DNA of 64,000 nucleotides, taken from contig OY979723.1 in NCBI GenBank assembly GCA_963855995.1, positions 7,135,013 through 7,199,012 on the forward strand, given 5' to 3'. Below the pieces are notes generated by a model. The model was not told the DNA's origin, made no database searches, and saw nothing but the letters and a program-made list of their open reading frames with translations. The position numbers and the translations under genes were made by a program. This DNA comes from Muricea muricata (taxonomy: Eukaryota > Cnidaria > Anthozoa > Malacalcyonacea > Plexauridae). Of this stretch, positions 10,940 to 23,220 are shown in pieces. Positions within the stretch are counted from its first letter, which is position 1; each line of letters opens with the position of its first letter.

Positions 10940-12160
10940 GGTGGCTCCCTACGGTTTTAGTTAAAAAGTGCATTGTTGGCGTGAAGACCGTCTCATTTCC
11001 ACATCTTTCATTATAAAACTATGAAATTCAGTACAAGTGTTATTGAAGTCTTGCTGAAGATTTTAAAGTGGTGATTTTGCGCTAAAACATTGTTGCCATG
11101 GCAGCAAATGGATAAGAACATGGCTTGCGTTTCGTCTTCTTTCCGCAATTTTCGAGATTTTCTTCGGTGAATTATTTTTTAATTGAACATGCTGTATGGT
11201 ACTGACGTAAGGGTTTCACTTACACACTTTAAAAAAATTCTATCTATAGGTTTTTTTATTATCCTACAAAATGTCAAAAATCAATATAAAAAAAAATCCC
11301 TTTGATAAAATTTTTCGAAAAAATCACATTTCAAGCACTTGGGCGATGGTAATTGATGAGCAAAATTTTAAAAAAATTGACCGAAGGAAACGGGCAAAAT
11401 TCACAGTTTAATTTCATTATATTTTTTTGCTTTGACGTCATAAAATTTTTGAAACCAGTTTTTCACGCGTGGAGTCCGGCACATTTCGTGGACAACAACC
11501 AGAACAGCGAGAAATGCGTGTTTTTGATAATAGCCGTAGTATTTTTTCGTTTAAACGGTGCAACCTTATTTAAGAAGAGATTAAAAGACATTCATATTGC
11601 CAAAAAGTAAAAACAAGACATAGTGAGGCGTCAAATCAAACCATTGCTTCTTAAATTTATTCTTGTCATTAAAAACCGATGCACGAAAATATTCTCAAAA
11701 CTCATGACTGTATGCACGATAGTTATAAGACTATGTTATTAAAACACGACAGACATCCGACCTTAATTAAACAAGAAAACTTACATAAGCTTCGGTAACA
11801 TTTCAGAAGAGCCATGAAGTCGATAAAGACAATACAAAATGGTTCAGTCGGAGTCCATACACTTTCGTAAGATTTCGAGCAACAAAAATTACATTACCGG
11901 ACATAAAAAAGCGCCTAAAAATCGTTTTAAAACTGATCTAAATCACCTAATACTTGGACTTGGAAACACAAACGATTGTAAGCAAGAACTGTCGTCTTTT
12001 TTGTGTGTAGAAACACAAAAATATCGGCGAAAACAATGTTTTCAACTTTGAATGAGAAAAATTTATAGCTGGCCACGAACATTTCCACGCGTGATTAGTG
12101 CGGACAGCGTCTGGTCTCTATAAATCCGGTTATAACTGAACAAAACCATAGGGAGCCACC
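10940..12160. mobile_element. 1221-bp TTAA-flanked MITE, family GGTGGCTCCCTA, copy 1
   Basis: Terminal inverted repeats ggtggctccctacgg and its complement are flanked on both sides by TTAA (10936-10939 and 12161-12164). TTAA targets are used by piggyBac and Kolobok/T2-type transposases. Frames at 11353-11610 and 11839-12051 lie inside but show no domain. A second member with the same termini is at 59512-60798. Both contain internal ttcggtgaatt-like stretches, supporting common descent. Confidence 0.9.
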
Positions 12161-12362
12161 TTAAACTTTACAGAAATAATTAACGATAATTTTTTACATA
12201 TTTCTGAACATTTTATTGCCCAGTAAGGTGAGGGCAAAAATTACGCCCACACCATTGAACCAATAGCATAGCTATGCTGCTATGGGGAGCATCAATAGCA
12301 TATCAGCTATGGGGAGGTGGGGTTTATGGAAAAGACGGAGTGCGAAGTAGGGAGTATGGAGA

Positions 12363-12775
12363 GTATGGTCGTGTGCAGCACAACTGAAAGAAGCATTGTC
12401 AATTACAGGGTGTCTCAATAAAAAGTAAAATAATTAAAATAACTAGTCTGGCAGCCAGAGGTACAAAAAAGCATATGTCTAGTTAAGTTTCTTGTACGTT
12501 TGCATGGTGAATAAATTTACGTGGTGTTTCCACAAAGCTTAGTAAGTATATGTCTACTTACCATAAAGAAAGGTAATTCCTTGTTCCTTTAAGGTTAGTA
12601 AGTATATTTCTGCATGTCGGCCGCGTTGAAATTTCTTGTTGGCTCTTGCCAACACGTTTTCCATTAACATTACTACAAAACTGTATTACTGTCAAAAAAG
12701 GTGATATTTCAAGTTCGATTTTAGAAAAAGTAACTTGAACCATCAGAAAGCTCATACAAGGTATTTAAATGGTCA
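12363..12775. repeat. Right arm of the ~0.4 kb inverted repeat (partner 9121-9492)
   Basis: This is the inverted, diverged counterpart of the left arm. It begins ggtcgtgtgcagcac, contains tacagggtgtctcaa at 12401-12416, then aactagtctggcagcc, and ends near catttaaatggtcac (complement orientation) at 12775. On the minus strand it still reads NGKRVGKSQQEIS as in the other arm. Confidence 0.7.
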
Positions 12776-12779
12776 CGTT

Positions 12780-14395
12780 AATTTTCAAGCTCCTAGTGAG
12801 TTATGTTCCTAGTGAGTATTTAAAATCCGAGCTCCGCAATTTGTATGAATTCGCAACGAAAAATCGATTATTCAACTTCAATCAAGCTAAAATCGTCTTT
12901 CTTGTACCTGTTGGAAGATGATTTATTCTGGAAAGGGGACTTACAGTCACTAAAAAAGTTCATAAAATCCGATTTAGAAATCAAGAGAAGATGGTCGTCA
13001 ACGCGCGATGAGTCATGGTCCAACAGAAAAGAAGTTGACAATAGTTCAGGACAACGATGAAAACCAGCTATTCATCACTCTTAAAAGCTATGTCACCCTA
13101 CCGAAGTCAGAAAACGACGATTGCAAGAATAGAAAAGTCAAACACGTGGCGGCATATGTTGTTGTTGACGAGGAAGACGATAACATCGAAAATAAGGACG
13201 CTACTTGCTGTCAATGTGAACCCTACAGACAGGAACTATTCGAACTACAAGCTGTAATAAACGAAATCCGAAACAACGAAATAGACAGTCCGAAAGAGCG
13301 AAAACGGACACGCAGATAGAATCTCTTATTGAACGCAATAACAAAATGGCTACTGAAATAAAATTATTAAAGGTAGGCTACTGTTGGTAAAACTTCAAAT
13401 GACAACGCAGTTGTAAGAAGGGCTTTTCAAATAAAACAGAGTGAATGGAGTAAAGTCGAACACGCTAAATCTGCGAATGTAGATAAGAAACAAACCAAAC
13501 TCAGGAAAAGCGTCACATTTGTGCACAACTAAAACAGATTTATACCAAGTAGTGATGAGAATGAAGAGTCAACAACTGACGAAATTCAAGTGTACAGTAT
13601 ATGGGAGCACAGGTATGGAAGCACAAATAACGAACTACCGTGCTAAACATGCAAGAGGCTAAGTTTAAAAACACAAGAGCCGGTACAAGATCTTCTAAAC
13701 AACGAGAAGTAACCAAGACGAAGCCGAAGGCCGAAAATTCGCCAGCTAATGAGGAAAAAAATCACTGACTTCCAAGACATGTAAGGAGAACATTTACCTG
13801 GTCACAGGTGATTCGATGGTCAAGAACATTGACAACATTAAGCTCATAAGAGCTGCAAAGGAAACAAACCCTGTTTGTCATTCGTAAAGTGGAGCAATTG
13901 TCAAACAGATCACTACAAAGTTGGAAGAAGACCAAAAGAATACCACAGCTATGACAAAGTCATCATTCATGTTAGAACCAACCCGACAAAATTGTCCAAA
14001 GCATGGAATCGCTCATAATGAAAGTCAAATCTCAAGCCAAGCAAGTTGCTGTTTCAGGTTTAGTAAGAAGGTATGACCATAAAGTTAAACCAAGTAGTAT
14101 CAGTTCTTACAATAACTTATTGCACAAGTTATGCACCAAACACAAAATTGCATTTATGATAATGACTGTATCGACAATAATTCTATGCTAAATAGATCAA
14201 ACCTCCATTTAAACAAGAATGGGGACAAGGCTTTGGGAAGTGATTTTTGTTCTTTCCTTAAACCTAAACAAATTCTGAACTCATGGAATAGTTCTAATAG
14301 TGATTATTTTTTATGGAAACGATGGGATCGTCAGAGGAGAGACAGGTCAATCTACTACCACAAGCATGCAAACAACCGAATACTAAGAAGTTAAA
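12780..14395 (+). pseudogene. LINE ORF1 with SGNH/GDSL-type esterase domain (CR1/L2-like)
   Basis: Broken frames over 12845-14395 read as an ORF1. The N-terminal part is charged, with a Cys-containing stretch (CCQCEPYRQELFELQ) and IERNNKMATEIKLLK, consistent with a coiled coil. From ~13795 the frame gives VTGDSMVKNID (the nucleophile block of SGNH hydrolases). Near 14195 it gives a DxxHLNxxG-like block (RSNLHLNKNGDKALG), the His block. Esterase domains of this type occur in ORF1 of CR1/L2/RTE-related LINEs; their substrate is not established. Several frameshifts. It is followed within 70 bases by the endonuclease, as expected. Confidence 0.75.
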
Positions 14396-14463
14396 TTCTA
14401 ATAACTTGTGAAGCAAACATGTGAGCAACAATTTTTCGAGAACCCAGTTAAAGAGGTTTTAAG

Positions 14464-15045
14464 ATGGCCTTTCTAAATATTGTCACTTTACCTGGTAAAA
14501 TAGATGAAATTCGTCATTCAATGGGTAACAAAAACATGGACTTGATTGCATTTAATGAGACACGACTGGATCAGGGTATTTCTGATGGCCTCATTAATTT
14601 AGATGGTTATGAAGTCTAAGTTATCAGAAGAGATCGATTTCGCAACGGAGGTGGAGTTTTTATTTACCTTCGTAACCCAATTAATTATAAAATAAGATCT
14701 GGTCTCACTGGAAGCTGTTCGCTTAGAAATTACCAAACCACAAAGTAAACCATTTATTGTGTCCTCAATTTACCGACCTCGCAATGCACCTGCCGAATTT
14801 CTTGACTGTTTTGAAAAACTTATTAAACAAATTGATGACGAAAATAAAGAAATGTACATATTAGGTGACCTAAATTGCAACTTGTTACAAGAAAAGACTC
14901 TTTTTCAATGTACCAACAAGCCAAATAAATTTACTTTATCACAGTTGATCAATGAACCAACTAGAGTTACTCTTATAACATTTAGCCTTATTAAATGCCT
15001 GAGAAAATTTCTCACTATGGTGTGGTACCACTGAGTTATATTACA
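14464..15045 (+). pseudogene. LINE ORF2 5' part: apurinic-type endonuclease
   Basis: From ATG at 14464 the reading is MAFLNIVTLPGKIDEIRH, then LIAFNETRLDQGISDG (the catalytic N-E-T-R block of APE-like endonucleases), GGGVFIYLR, SIYRPRNAPAEFLDCFEKL, and the D-x-N block MYILGDLNCNLL at 14840-14890. It carries stops and frame changes (tag near 14617, shifts near 14720 and 14985). Similarity ends at ~15045, so the reverse transcriptase half is missing. Same clade look as the LINE at 39.4-51.7 kb. Confidence 0.85.
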
Positions 15046-16952
15046 TCTTGAGAAAGCGCGCCAATCTCTGTTCAGTCAAGCAGTTGAAGCCAAAAACATT
15101 GCGGATTTCTGACGAATCATCACGCCATTTGACGCAATTTGACGCCATTTATATGGCAACGACTAAAGGTAGTAACCGCTAGCCAGACTCAATTTTGAGC
15201 CGCGGTGGTTTTCACCCCCCCCCCCCGGATGATATGTTAATCTTTTTCGCAGTAAATTTTTATTTTTGTCAATGAGAAAGATTTTGATGAATTTTTTGGG
15301 ACTTTTACGATTTATTCAAAGATGTACAAGTTATTCATTGTATACTATACCTTGGGAGGAACGGACAATTAATAAAGTGTTGAAAATGTCGACAATTGCA
15401 AAATTTTTGAGGTGATGGGAAACACCAGCCTGAATTATTTGAAGTTTTGTATTTAACAGGTATTTGAAAATTAGAGTTTCTTGCTTTTAAGTTTATTTTT
15501 TCAATTTTCTTGTTCAATGTTGCTCTATATAAAATTTGTAAGCTTGACGCCTGAATATACTCTACAACAGTCTTACATTGAATGTACAGATATAATTGAA
15601 AAATATCTTTACCATTTGTACGAAAACATTTATACAGTATCAAAGACATCATTGCACTGACGGCCCACGTGATTGAGGATGTTTTATCACTTTCGCGACT
15701 ATTTCAGCAACAACCGTAATTTAAAGAAATTTTCCGGAAGCGAGTTTCACAACAAAATATTGGCCATGAGCGGAATTTATAAAACAAAAAACTTGGTTTC
15801 GAAAGGAACATAAACATATTGGAAGTAACAAGAAACAAATATCTTTTTGGAGCAAAAGCTAAATTTTTCAGTATTAAGTCAAACGTAAATTCAACATCGC
15901 GCTTAATTCTTGGCAACCCACTCACATGTCAAAGTTTGGAAATTTGCTTCAACAGACGATGTCATCACTTCAAAATATGATTAACTGACAGCAATATCAG
16001 TCCTTTACTGAAAGCAATGAAAAATTGTGAACAAAATTATAACTGGCTCGTCAAAGAAACTAAATTCCGAGCGTCTCTGAAACCAATCTGTATTTCGCAA
16101 ATAATATGCTAACTACATTTTGTGTTCAGCCGCCAACAATATTTTTGCACAGCGGTGGCAAATTTCCCAGCTGTTCAGATATATGTTATGTATAACTTGG
16201 ATCAGTTGGATGTAGAAAGTTGAAATTGCCTTCTGGTATATTTTATATCTTTGAATTGTAAAAACAAGGTCTTGAAGGGCTACTAATCCCGTTGTCCAAG
16301 TGCACAAAATTTTCTATTGTTTTGTGGAAAGTCCCAGTACATGGAATCCTATTTTCCCAGCAAAAATATGCAATTCCCAGCTCCCAGTTTACCCTTTTCA
16401 GGACCCTCTAAAAATCTCATATTTCTGCCAAATTAGCTCTTTTATTCAGGTACATTGACACACAGTTTGCAAAGCTAACCACCCTGTATGCAATCAGACA
16501 GTAAAATACATACATTTTCTACTCTGGCACAAATTGACACATATGTCTGCAAAAAAGCACATCTCACCCTGATTTCTGGGTCCTATGCCTTTTTAAGGAA
16601 GGGGAGTCAAAGTCATCATTTTCCTAATACAATTTTCTGCTGATTACATGAATCCTATATCCAACCACCATCCCCTAGGTGATGCGCATTTGTATCATTT
16701 CACATCCTTTCTTGTCATTGTTATGTTTTTGTTCCTAGTAAACACTGTAAAGTTGACACCTGGTTTGTGCAGACTCTTACCTGTTGTTTTTGTATTCTAG
16801 GGGAATGTCTAAACTACATGCAAAGTATCTGTTGGAAAGTGAAGATAACATTAATGCAGGACTAATTTTGAACTTTTTTAATTTGGCTTTCTACATGTAT
16901 CATTACTAGCTTAACATTAACAATGTAACTTTAAGAATAGTAGCACGTACAG
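15046..16952. other. No gene seen
   Basis: About 1.9 kb of AT-rich sequence with a (C)n tract at ~15218-15231 and only frames of fewer than 110 codons that lack recognisable domains. Nothing supports coding or RNA genes here. Confidence 0.5.
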
Positions 16953-17890
16953 ATCAGATATATACAGATAGGGAACTCGCGGGAAATCATGTCCCCACTT
17001 TTAATGCGCATGCGCTATGCTCTGGAAAGTGTAATGCACATTTTTTATTAGGAAAAAGATAGGGAAATGCAAAATTTTGGCAATTAAACGGCGATTTTAG
17101 GCACGATAACCGATCGATCTTTATTTTCTGGACGAATTTTACTGATAAATGGTACGCTGCTTCTTTTTAGCAAGAAAGAATTCAACGAATACCCTTTTTA
17201 GCGGCGAAAATGAGAAAAGACAGCCTGCGGGAGTGAGAATTCTCAGGCGATCTGAAGATTCGATTCAGTGCTCTGAACTCGAGTTGGAATTTGGCAACTT
17301 TAAGTGTAAGTTTTTTTGCACCAGCTCGTATATATGAAATTATCAATATATTTTTGTGAAGTGCAATGTTGTATCAAAGGGTATTAAAACACTTTTATAG
17401 ATCAAGGACATGCAAAAACAAAATGAACATCAACATGCACAAACAGTGCCATGGAGCAAGACATGTAGACTTTATTTCACTTATATGATTCCTTTAGGCT
17501 TAAAACAGCGCATTGGTCAATGGTGATTGAGATGCAGCATGCAGAGTTACTGTAAATATGAGTATTAATCTAAACTGTTTTATGTTTTATTTTTCTAGAT
17601 TGCCAATCAACCTGTTAGACTGCATTATTCTTTCAGTTACAGTGAATTAGATACAGGATCATACAACTATGGTTAATTTTTTCACTTGATTGTGGAAAAC
17701 TATTTGATTTTAGTATAAATTTGCAGGTAACTATTGATTTTCCTGCACTCTGATTTGTCAAGATCTACTGTTTCTGAAGTGACAGTCACTGGTCAGTCAG
17801 TCACTTTTTTATACAGTAATAAATTTGAAGTGAATTTTTATAGAGTTGTATTGATTATTATTTGTAACTGCCTGGAAATTTATACTAAAA

Positions 17891-18014
17891 CAATTAGTTG
17901 CCGAAGGCAAGGTGATTGCAAGCCTATATTCACTGAGCCAAAAAGCCTATATTCACTTTGCCTTCGACTCAGTGAGTATAGGCTTGTAATCACCTTGCCT
18001 TCGGTGACCAATTG
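17891..18014. repeat. Imperfect hairpin MITE
   Basis: Left half caattagttgccgaaggcaa with ggtgattgcaagcctatatt is mirrored by aagcctata and aatcaccttgccttcggtga ending accaattg. The internal segment repeats the motif gcctatattcact and ttgccttcg once more. No coding potential. Confidence 0.8.
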
Positions 18015-18114
18015 TTAATTATTGTAATGCCTACCAATTTTACATGAGTATATAATCTCTTCTCTAGAGATGCTGCACCCTCTGAGAGTGGGACCTACTA
18101 GGCACCCTACTGGG

Positions 18115-18259
18115 CAGTGTTGCCAGATTTCTTGAATAATTAAGCCAAACCATCATTAGTGTTGTCACAAAAACAAAGAAAAGAAAAGGCAAACGCAATG
18201 AAAAACAAAGAGCATTGTTAAAAGTTTGGTTAATTTATGCATGCAGTCTGGCAACCCTG
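18115..18259 (+). mobile_element. 145-bp hAT-type MITE (CAGGGTTGCCAGATT family), copy 1
   Basis: The ends are cagtgttgccagatttcttg and the complement at ...ctggcaaccctg. The flanking octamers ctactggg and ctactgag match at 7 of 8 positions, an 8-bp target duplication as made by hAT transposases. The interior is nearly identical to the copy at 62336-62480. An inverted third copy starts 14 bases downstream. Confidence 0.88.
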
Positions 18260-18273
18260 CTACTGAGTGAGAT

Positions 18274-18418
18274 CAGGGTTGGTATATTGCCTGCAAAAAT
18301 AAGCCAAATTTTTCACAATGCTCATTGTTTTCCTTTGTATTTGCCTTTTGTTCTCTTTGTTATTTTGACGGTACTAATGACGGTTTGGCTTATTTATTCA
18401 TAAAATCTACCAACCCTG
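18274..18418 (-). mobile_element. 145-bp hAT-type MITE, copy 2 (inverted)
   Basis: Termini cagggttggta and taccaaccctg enclose the reverse complement of the same interior. The flanking octamer AGTGAGAT is identical on both sides (18266-18273 and 18419-18426), so this is an independent insertion, not an inversion of the neighbouring copy. Confidence 0.88.
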
Positions 18419-19168
18419 AGTGAGATAAGCTCAAAATTTTTCTGTGTAAACACTTGCCTGGCAGTTGCTACAATAGTATTATGTTTATATAATTTTACCT
18501 TGCCCTCAAGGAGTAAACACAAGATTTAATATATAAACATGCCTTCAAACTGCGCTGGTTTAATCAAAGGTTTGAAAAAAGCAGCCCAGCCCCCCAAGGA
18601 AGAGTTTTGCACTTTAATAGGGCTTCCCTTTAAATAGAAAATTTCTTATCAAAGAAAGGAACAATGCATTTATCCATAGTATTTAAAATTTTATATCCAG
18701 ATAACTGTAAAAGTAAACATTGGATCATTGGCTGCTTTTTTAGTTAGTAATATTCATGACAGCATGTGGGGTATATTGCCTGTTTTGGAGTGAGTTTATA
18801 TTAGACATTGAGAATGTAATAATTGATAGTTCATTGACATTGAACACATTTATAGTTTTTTTAATAATTTATTTATATATTAAGCACTTTTATATAATGT
18901 GGAATAAATAAACATTTATCAAAACAAACTTTGTATTTTTAAACCTTATTAATTACACTGTACAGTAGCATCTGTAGTATACATTTGTAAGTGTAGTAAT
19001 CTCGCATTGCGTGTACAAAATTTGTCTTCACTAGTGTCTTTGCCTGCCTGGACTGTTGGTGTGAACTCCTTACTTATTTTTTTATCCATTGACACGGTGA
19101 AAACTTGCCAATAAATCAAGAACAAAGATTAATTTAAATACGTGCATGATTTTTTCTTTAATGATACA

Positions 19169-21112
19169 ATGAGCCGAATGTCCCGAAAAAATGGGACAAC
19201 TTGGTGCTCGGGACTTGGGTGTCACAACAACAAAACAAAAAATCCCGATATGGCTTTTTTCCGCTTCCCAAAAGACCGCGAAAGGTAAGTTGCGAATACG
19301 AATTAGCAATTCTGCTCGAGTTGAGTTTTTTAAGGCTGGAAAACCGAAACGAAAATATATAAAACAAATATATAATTTACAAATTAGGTCTAAAAAATGG
19401 GCAGTAAACAGACGACGTAAAGACTTAATTCAGAAAGATGCTGAGTATTTGTATCGTAACGTGAGGATCTGCAGCGCGCACTTTGAGGACGAAATGTTCG
19501 TAACGGAGTCCAAAAAAACCTTAAAAATTACAGCAATTCCAACCTTGTCCAATATACCAAATCCCCCATCAAGAATTGGCGTGAAATGCCGACTTGTCCG
19601 AAGGAAAGAAGCGCCGGATCTAACCTGTACAACCAGTGAGTGTTTTTTAATAGAAAAAAATCCTCAATTTGCATATTTTACTAGCGCATTTATGTAGCTA
19701 TTAATAATACAGGATTTTTTTATATAAACAAAATTGAACTTAAATGAAACTTTAATATTCTAGACAAGAAAAAGAAAACGTTTGACTCCGGCGACACTCA
19801 ACAAAATTCTGCAAATGAAGGTATAAACACGGCAGTTGCCTACTTGCCTTTATACAACACATGTACTAGTGGCATTTTAAGTATGTGTAAAAACTATTCT
19901 AATAATTTTAATAGGTTTTGGCTTCATCACCACACCAGCTCCAGCAACAACTTTAGCCTGCAAACGGACAATAATGTCATTGAAGGTGAACAGCTCATTA
20001 CTCTAGTTATATCTATCATGCTGTATACATGCATGAGAATTTACTTGCCAGAACTTGTGTGCCCTTCCCCTATCAGCTTTTGAATGCTTGCATAATAACC
20101 TGCTATAGTGGGTACTGCAGGCATGCATATTTGCAATAGGAAACAGGTGTGCATGTGGGTTACACCAATGCTTGTTAATCTTCCTTTGGATAGCCCTCGT
20201 AATATGAATTATATTTTTTGATACTCCTGTCTACTTACAACATTGTCATTTTGCAATTCTGCTCTAAATAGATCCTCTACATCACCAAGCTGACCAAAGA
20301 AATCCATTGTTAAATGTTGATGGGAAAAATGACCATGATGCTGATGGAAAAGGTTTAATTCCAAACACTGTTACATGACCTGTAGAACACATGATCAGTC
20401 AGTATTACAGTACATTAAAAACCTACACCAAATTATTATTGACAGATGCTGATCATGCAAGAAGGCAAGAAAAACAGGCAAAAAAAGTAAGATGCTACAA
20501 AATGAAAATTCAGAGGCAGAAAAAGCAGCTGCAACGACTTAGGCAGGCATTAAATATGAAAAAGAAAAAAAGGCCAATTGCAAAACCTGCAGTCCTTGAT
20601 GCATTAAGAACAATGCTTCCAGAGAGTACAGTGAAATTCATTGCCCAGCAAATCAATCTCAGCAAGAAGAAGAACAAAGGACAGAGGTGCTCAAATGAAA
20701 TGAAGTCGTTTGCCCTTTCACTCTACCACATCAGTGGCAAAGCATACCGAATGGTGGCAAAATGTTTCAGCCTGCCCCCAAGAAGTAGCATTACCAAATG
20801 GGTATCTGGTTTCCCTACATCAACGGGACTGCCTAAAATTGCTAAACAAATGATCACAACAAAAGTTAGTACCATGAGTGAATCAGGAAAGCTGTGCACG
20901 TTAACCATGGGTGGAGTTTCCCTGAAAGCCAACCTGCAGTATGATCAAGCAAAAGACGAAGTTGTTGGTGTGGAAGACTTTGGTGATGGCGAGAGATCAA
21001 ACAAAGTTGCTACAGCCGCACTTGTCTTTATGGCCAGAGGCATTAAAGAAAACTGGAAGCAACCACTTGGGTATGTTCTGGTGAATGAAGCCTGTCCCAG
21101 TGAAAGAATTAA
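19169..21112 (+). pseudogene. P-element-type transposase, 5' exons (THAP domain, coiled coil, start of RNase H domain)
   Basis: Exon 1 (19169-19284) gives MSRMSRKNGTTWCSGLGC and AFFRFPKDRER. Exon 2 (19388-19635) gives the THAP W (SKKWAVNRRRKDL) and ICSAHFEDEMF, completing C-x4-C...C-x2-H. Exon 3 is 19764-19820; exon 4 starts at 20272. All joins are GT-AG and keep frame. Exon 4 has a lysine-rich coiled coil (20460-20580), a helix-turn-helix-like region and the RNase H start [12 protein letters not shown]. That block normally has a catalytic Asp (MDG/DEM); here Gly stands in its place. It continues [29 protein letters not shown]. An in-frame TGA lies at 20376-20378. The protein continues at 31719 after a TTAA insertion. 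It cuts and joins transposon ends in the nucleus; this copy is dead. Confidence 0.92.
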
Positions 21113-21436
21113 AGTGGCACTAGAGCCGGAAAATGAATCCTAATTTTTTTACAAATATAGAAAGTATACAAGTAATTATGCAGACTCACGAAATTTCAGC
21201 TTTCAATTCCGCTTCTTTCCGTCATTTTTTTAAACCAAAAGACACGAATTTCACGTCCGCCATTACAGAGTCTTCAATTAGCGAGCACGGTTAACAAAAC
21301 CGGATGTGACGTCAAAGACTCAACACGCTGTGTCAGTCGCATAGTGAAATCATACAATTTTGTTTACGAATTACGAAATGTATTACTAATATTCCTTCGG
21401 TTTAGTTTTCTTTCGTTCGTTGTTTTTTAATTTACT

Positions 21437-22542
21437 ATGTCAACTGAGGACGAGGCAGGATCCTGTTCAGAAGAAAAGTCCGAAGAAAGTAATAATTACT
21501 CTCCTGATGAGCAAATGTTGTATGGGGCTGATTCAAACTCATTTGAAATTGAAGCAGGGTCAAATTTATACGATGCCTCGGCGGATCCCATTGCCACAGA
21601 AGAAGAACACCAAAATTATATTTTACAAGCTGTGGCTGATAAAATAGATGAATTAGAAGAGCTTTGTTTGCGATTAACTGGGGAACAGTGTATCGACTTT
21701 TGGTAACTTTCTTTATTATACCACGCTTTATGGAGTATACTAAAAATGTCATGCTGCATTGCTGCTGTCTATTGATGATAACGAGTAGGGTTAAAAACAG
21801 GTTGGATACGTTTAAAGTTCATTGTATACGATTGCATCACTAAGCTATATGGATTGCATCCACGATATCATATTCGCACTATAAATATTTTTTTATCTTG
21901 AGTATTATGCATGTTATTTGAATTGTTTTGCAAGTTTTGCACTGTATTGGGTTTTAGGTGTAACTGTGGCAATTGCTCTACAGAGCTTATTGTGAAGCCT
22001 GAAGAGTGTCAATGCTGCCATGAAATTGCACAAGTCCGGAATAAAATAATGGAGGAGAAAATGGGTGACCAGTGTTTGACGAAGCACCCAGGTTTTGAAG
22101 CTGGTTGTTTAAATCAGTGGGCTTTACGACTTGCTGGTTTGAGCTACAGGACGAAAAATATAGGGTGTAAAAATTATACAACTTTATACAAAAAAGGGAA
22201 AAAAACAGAAGCAGAGTAAGTGTTGGTGAAAATCAATGATTAGAAAATCTACCTGTTACTTGTTTTCAATTCGCTGTAGTTAAAATATTTAGTGCCCTTA
22301 TACTGGATCAAGTATCATGGCAAGAGATCATATTAAAGTCTTTGATTCAATGTAAATCTGTGAATATTTTTTTAAGGTTCTTCAGGGCAGTGTCACATAG
22401 ACAAGTGGTCAGGCTGGTGTGGGATTACACAGGCAGCTCAACAAGATATCCTTTACCATGTTGTGTCTATGCCAGAATTTGCAAAGAATTTCCAAGCAAG
22501 GACTATGTAGGGTTTGAAGAAGAGGAAGATGACTCAGATTGA
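21437..22542 (+). CDS. P2X7 ballast-domain protein, left-arm copy
   Basis: Exon 1 (ATG 21437, donor at 21703) is acidic and encodes about 89 residues (EDEAGSCSEEKSEE; DELEELCLRLTGEQ). Exon 2 starts at 21958 and joins in frame: CNCGNC, ECQCCHEI, CLTKHPGFEAGCLNQWALRL. The last exon, after an AG at ~22376, gives FFRAVSHRQVVRLVWDYTG and PLPCCVYARICKEFPSKDY. The CxCGxC/ECxCC cysteines and R-x-PLPxCV-x3-IR-x-FP fit the intracellular 'ballast' (Cys-anchor, zinc-binding) domain of the P2X7 receptor. There is no P2X channel part. GTAAGT at 22218 may be the donor joining to the last exon. One residue that is usually Arg (ARIR) is Cys here. Its function as a free-standing protein is unknown. Confidence 0.8.
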
Positions 22543-22713
22543 TTTCTTTAGTAAGCTAATTTTTTCATTAGTAATTTGTTGAAGACCATTAATAATTTAT
22601 CAGCTTCTGGTGGTTGGCACTGATGAATTTCAAATTTTAGTAATACATAAAGTTAATTTTGTTTTGGTTAATACAGTATTAAAAAGTGCTCTATGTCAAT
22701 TAGGTATGGTAGA

Positions 22714-23050
22714 GCTCATGGTAGAGCATGCAGATAGTGATTTTTTAACCCAAAAGGTTATCAGTAAAAACTTTTTCATCGAAGAAAAATCATCACATGG
22801 TAATGAATACACATAGTAATTTAGAAGTGACCTTTTGAGGAAATGGTATCACAAAAAGTTAAGATTAGATCTTCTCCAAATGAAATAAATTCTACGTGTT
22901 CTATTAATGAGTATAAATTTTTAGCCAAATTGATTGTTGTTATATTGGGGACTTAATTTTATCATGGAGCAGACTTTTACTTGCGAAATGCTAAGTGATT
23001 TTACTTGCCAGCACATGTCAATGGATTATATTTATATAAATACCTTAGCC
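22714..23050. other. Loop between the two P2X7-ballast arms
   Basis: About 337 bases of unique AT-rich sequence between the converging 3' ends of the two gene copies. The arms are complementary from 22713 and 23051 outward (caattaggtatggtag against ctaccatacctaattg). No frame of note is seen. It would form the loop if the arms paired. Confidence 0.8.
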
Positions 23051-23220
23051 CTACCATACCTAATTGACATAGAGCACTTTTTAATACTGTATTAACTAAA
23101 ACAAAATTAACTTTATGTATTACTAAAATTTGAAATTCATCAGTGCCAACCACCAGAAGCTGATAAATTATGAATGGTCTTCAACAAATTACTAATGAAA
23201 AAATTAGCTTACTAAAGAAA

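Noticed and set aside
19082-19367. Minus-strand frames overlapping THAP exon 1
   Set aside because: They are antisense shadows of the P-type transposase exon and its intron.
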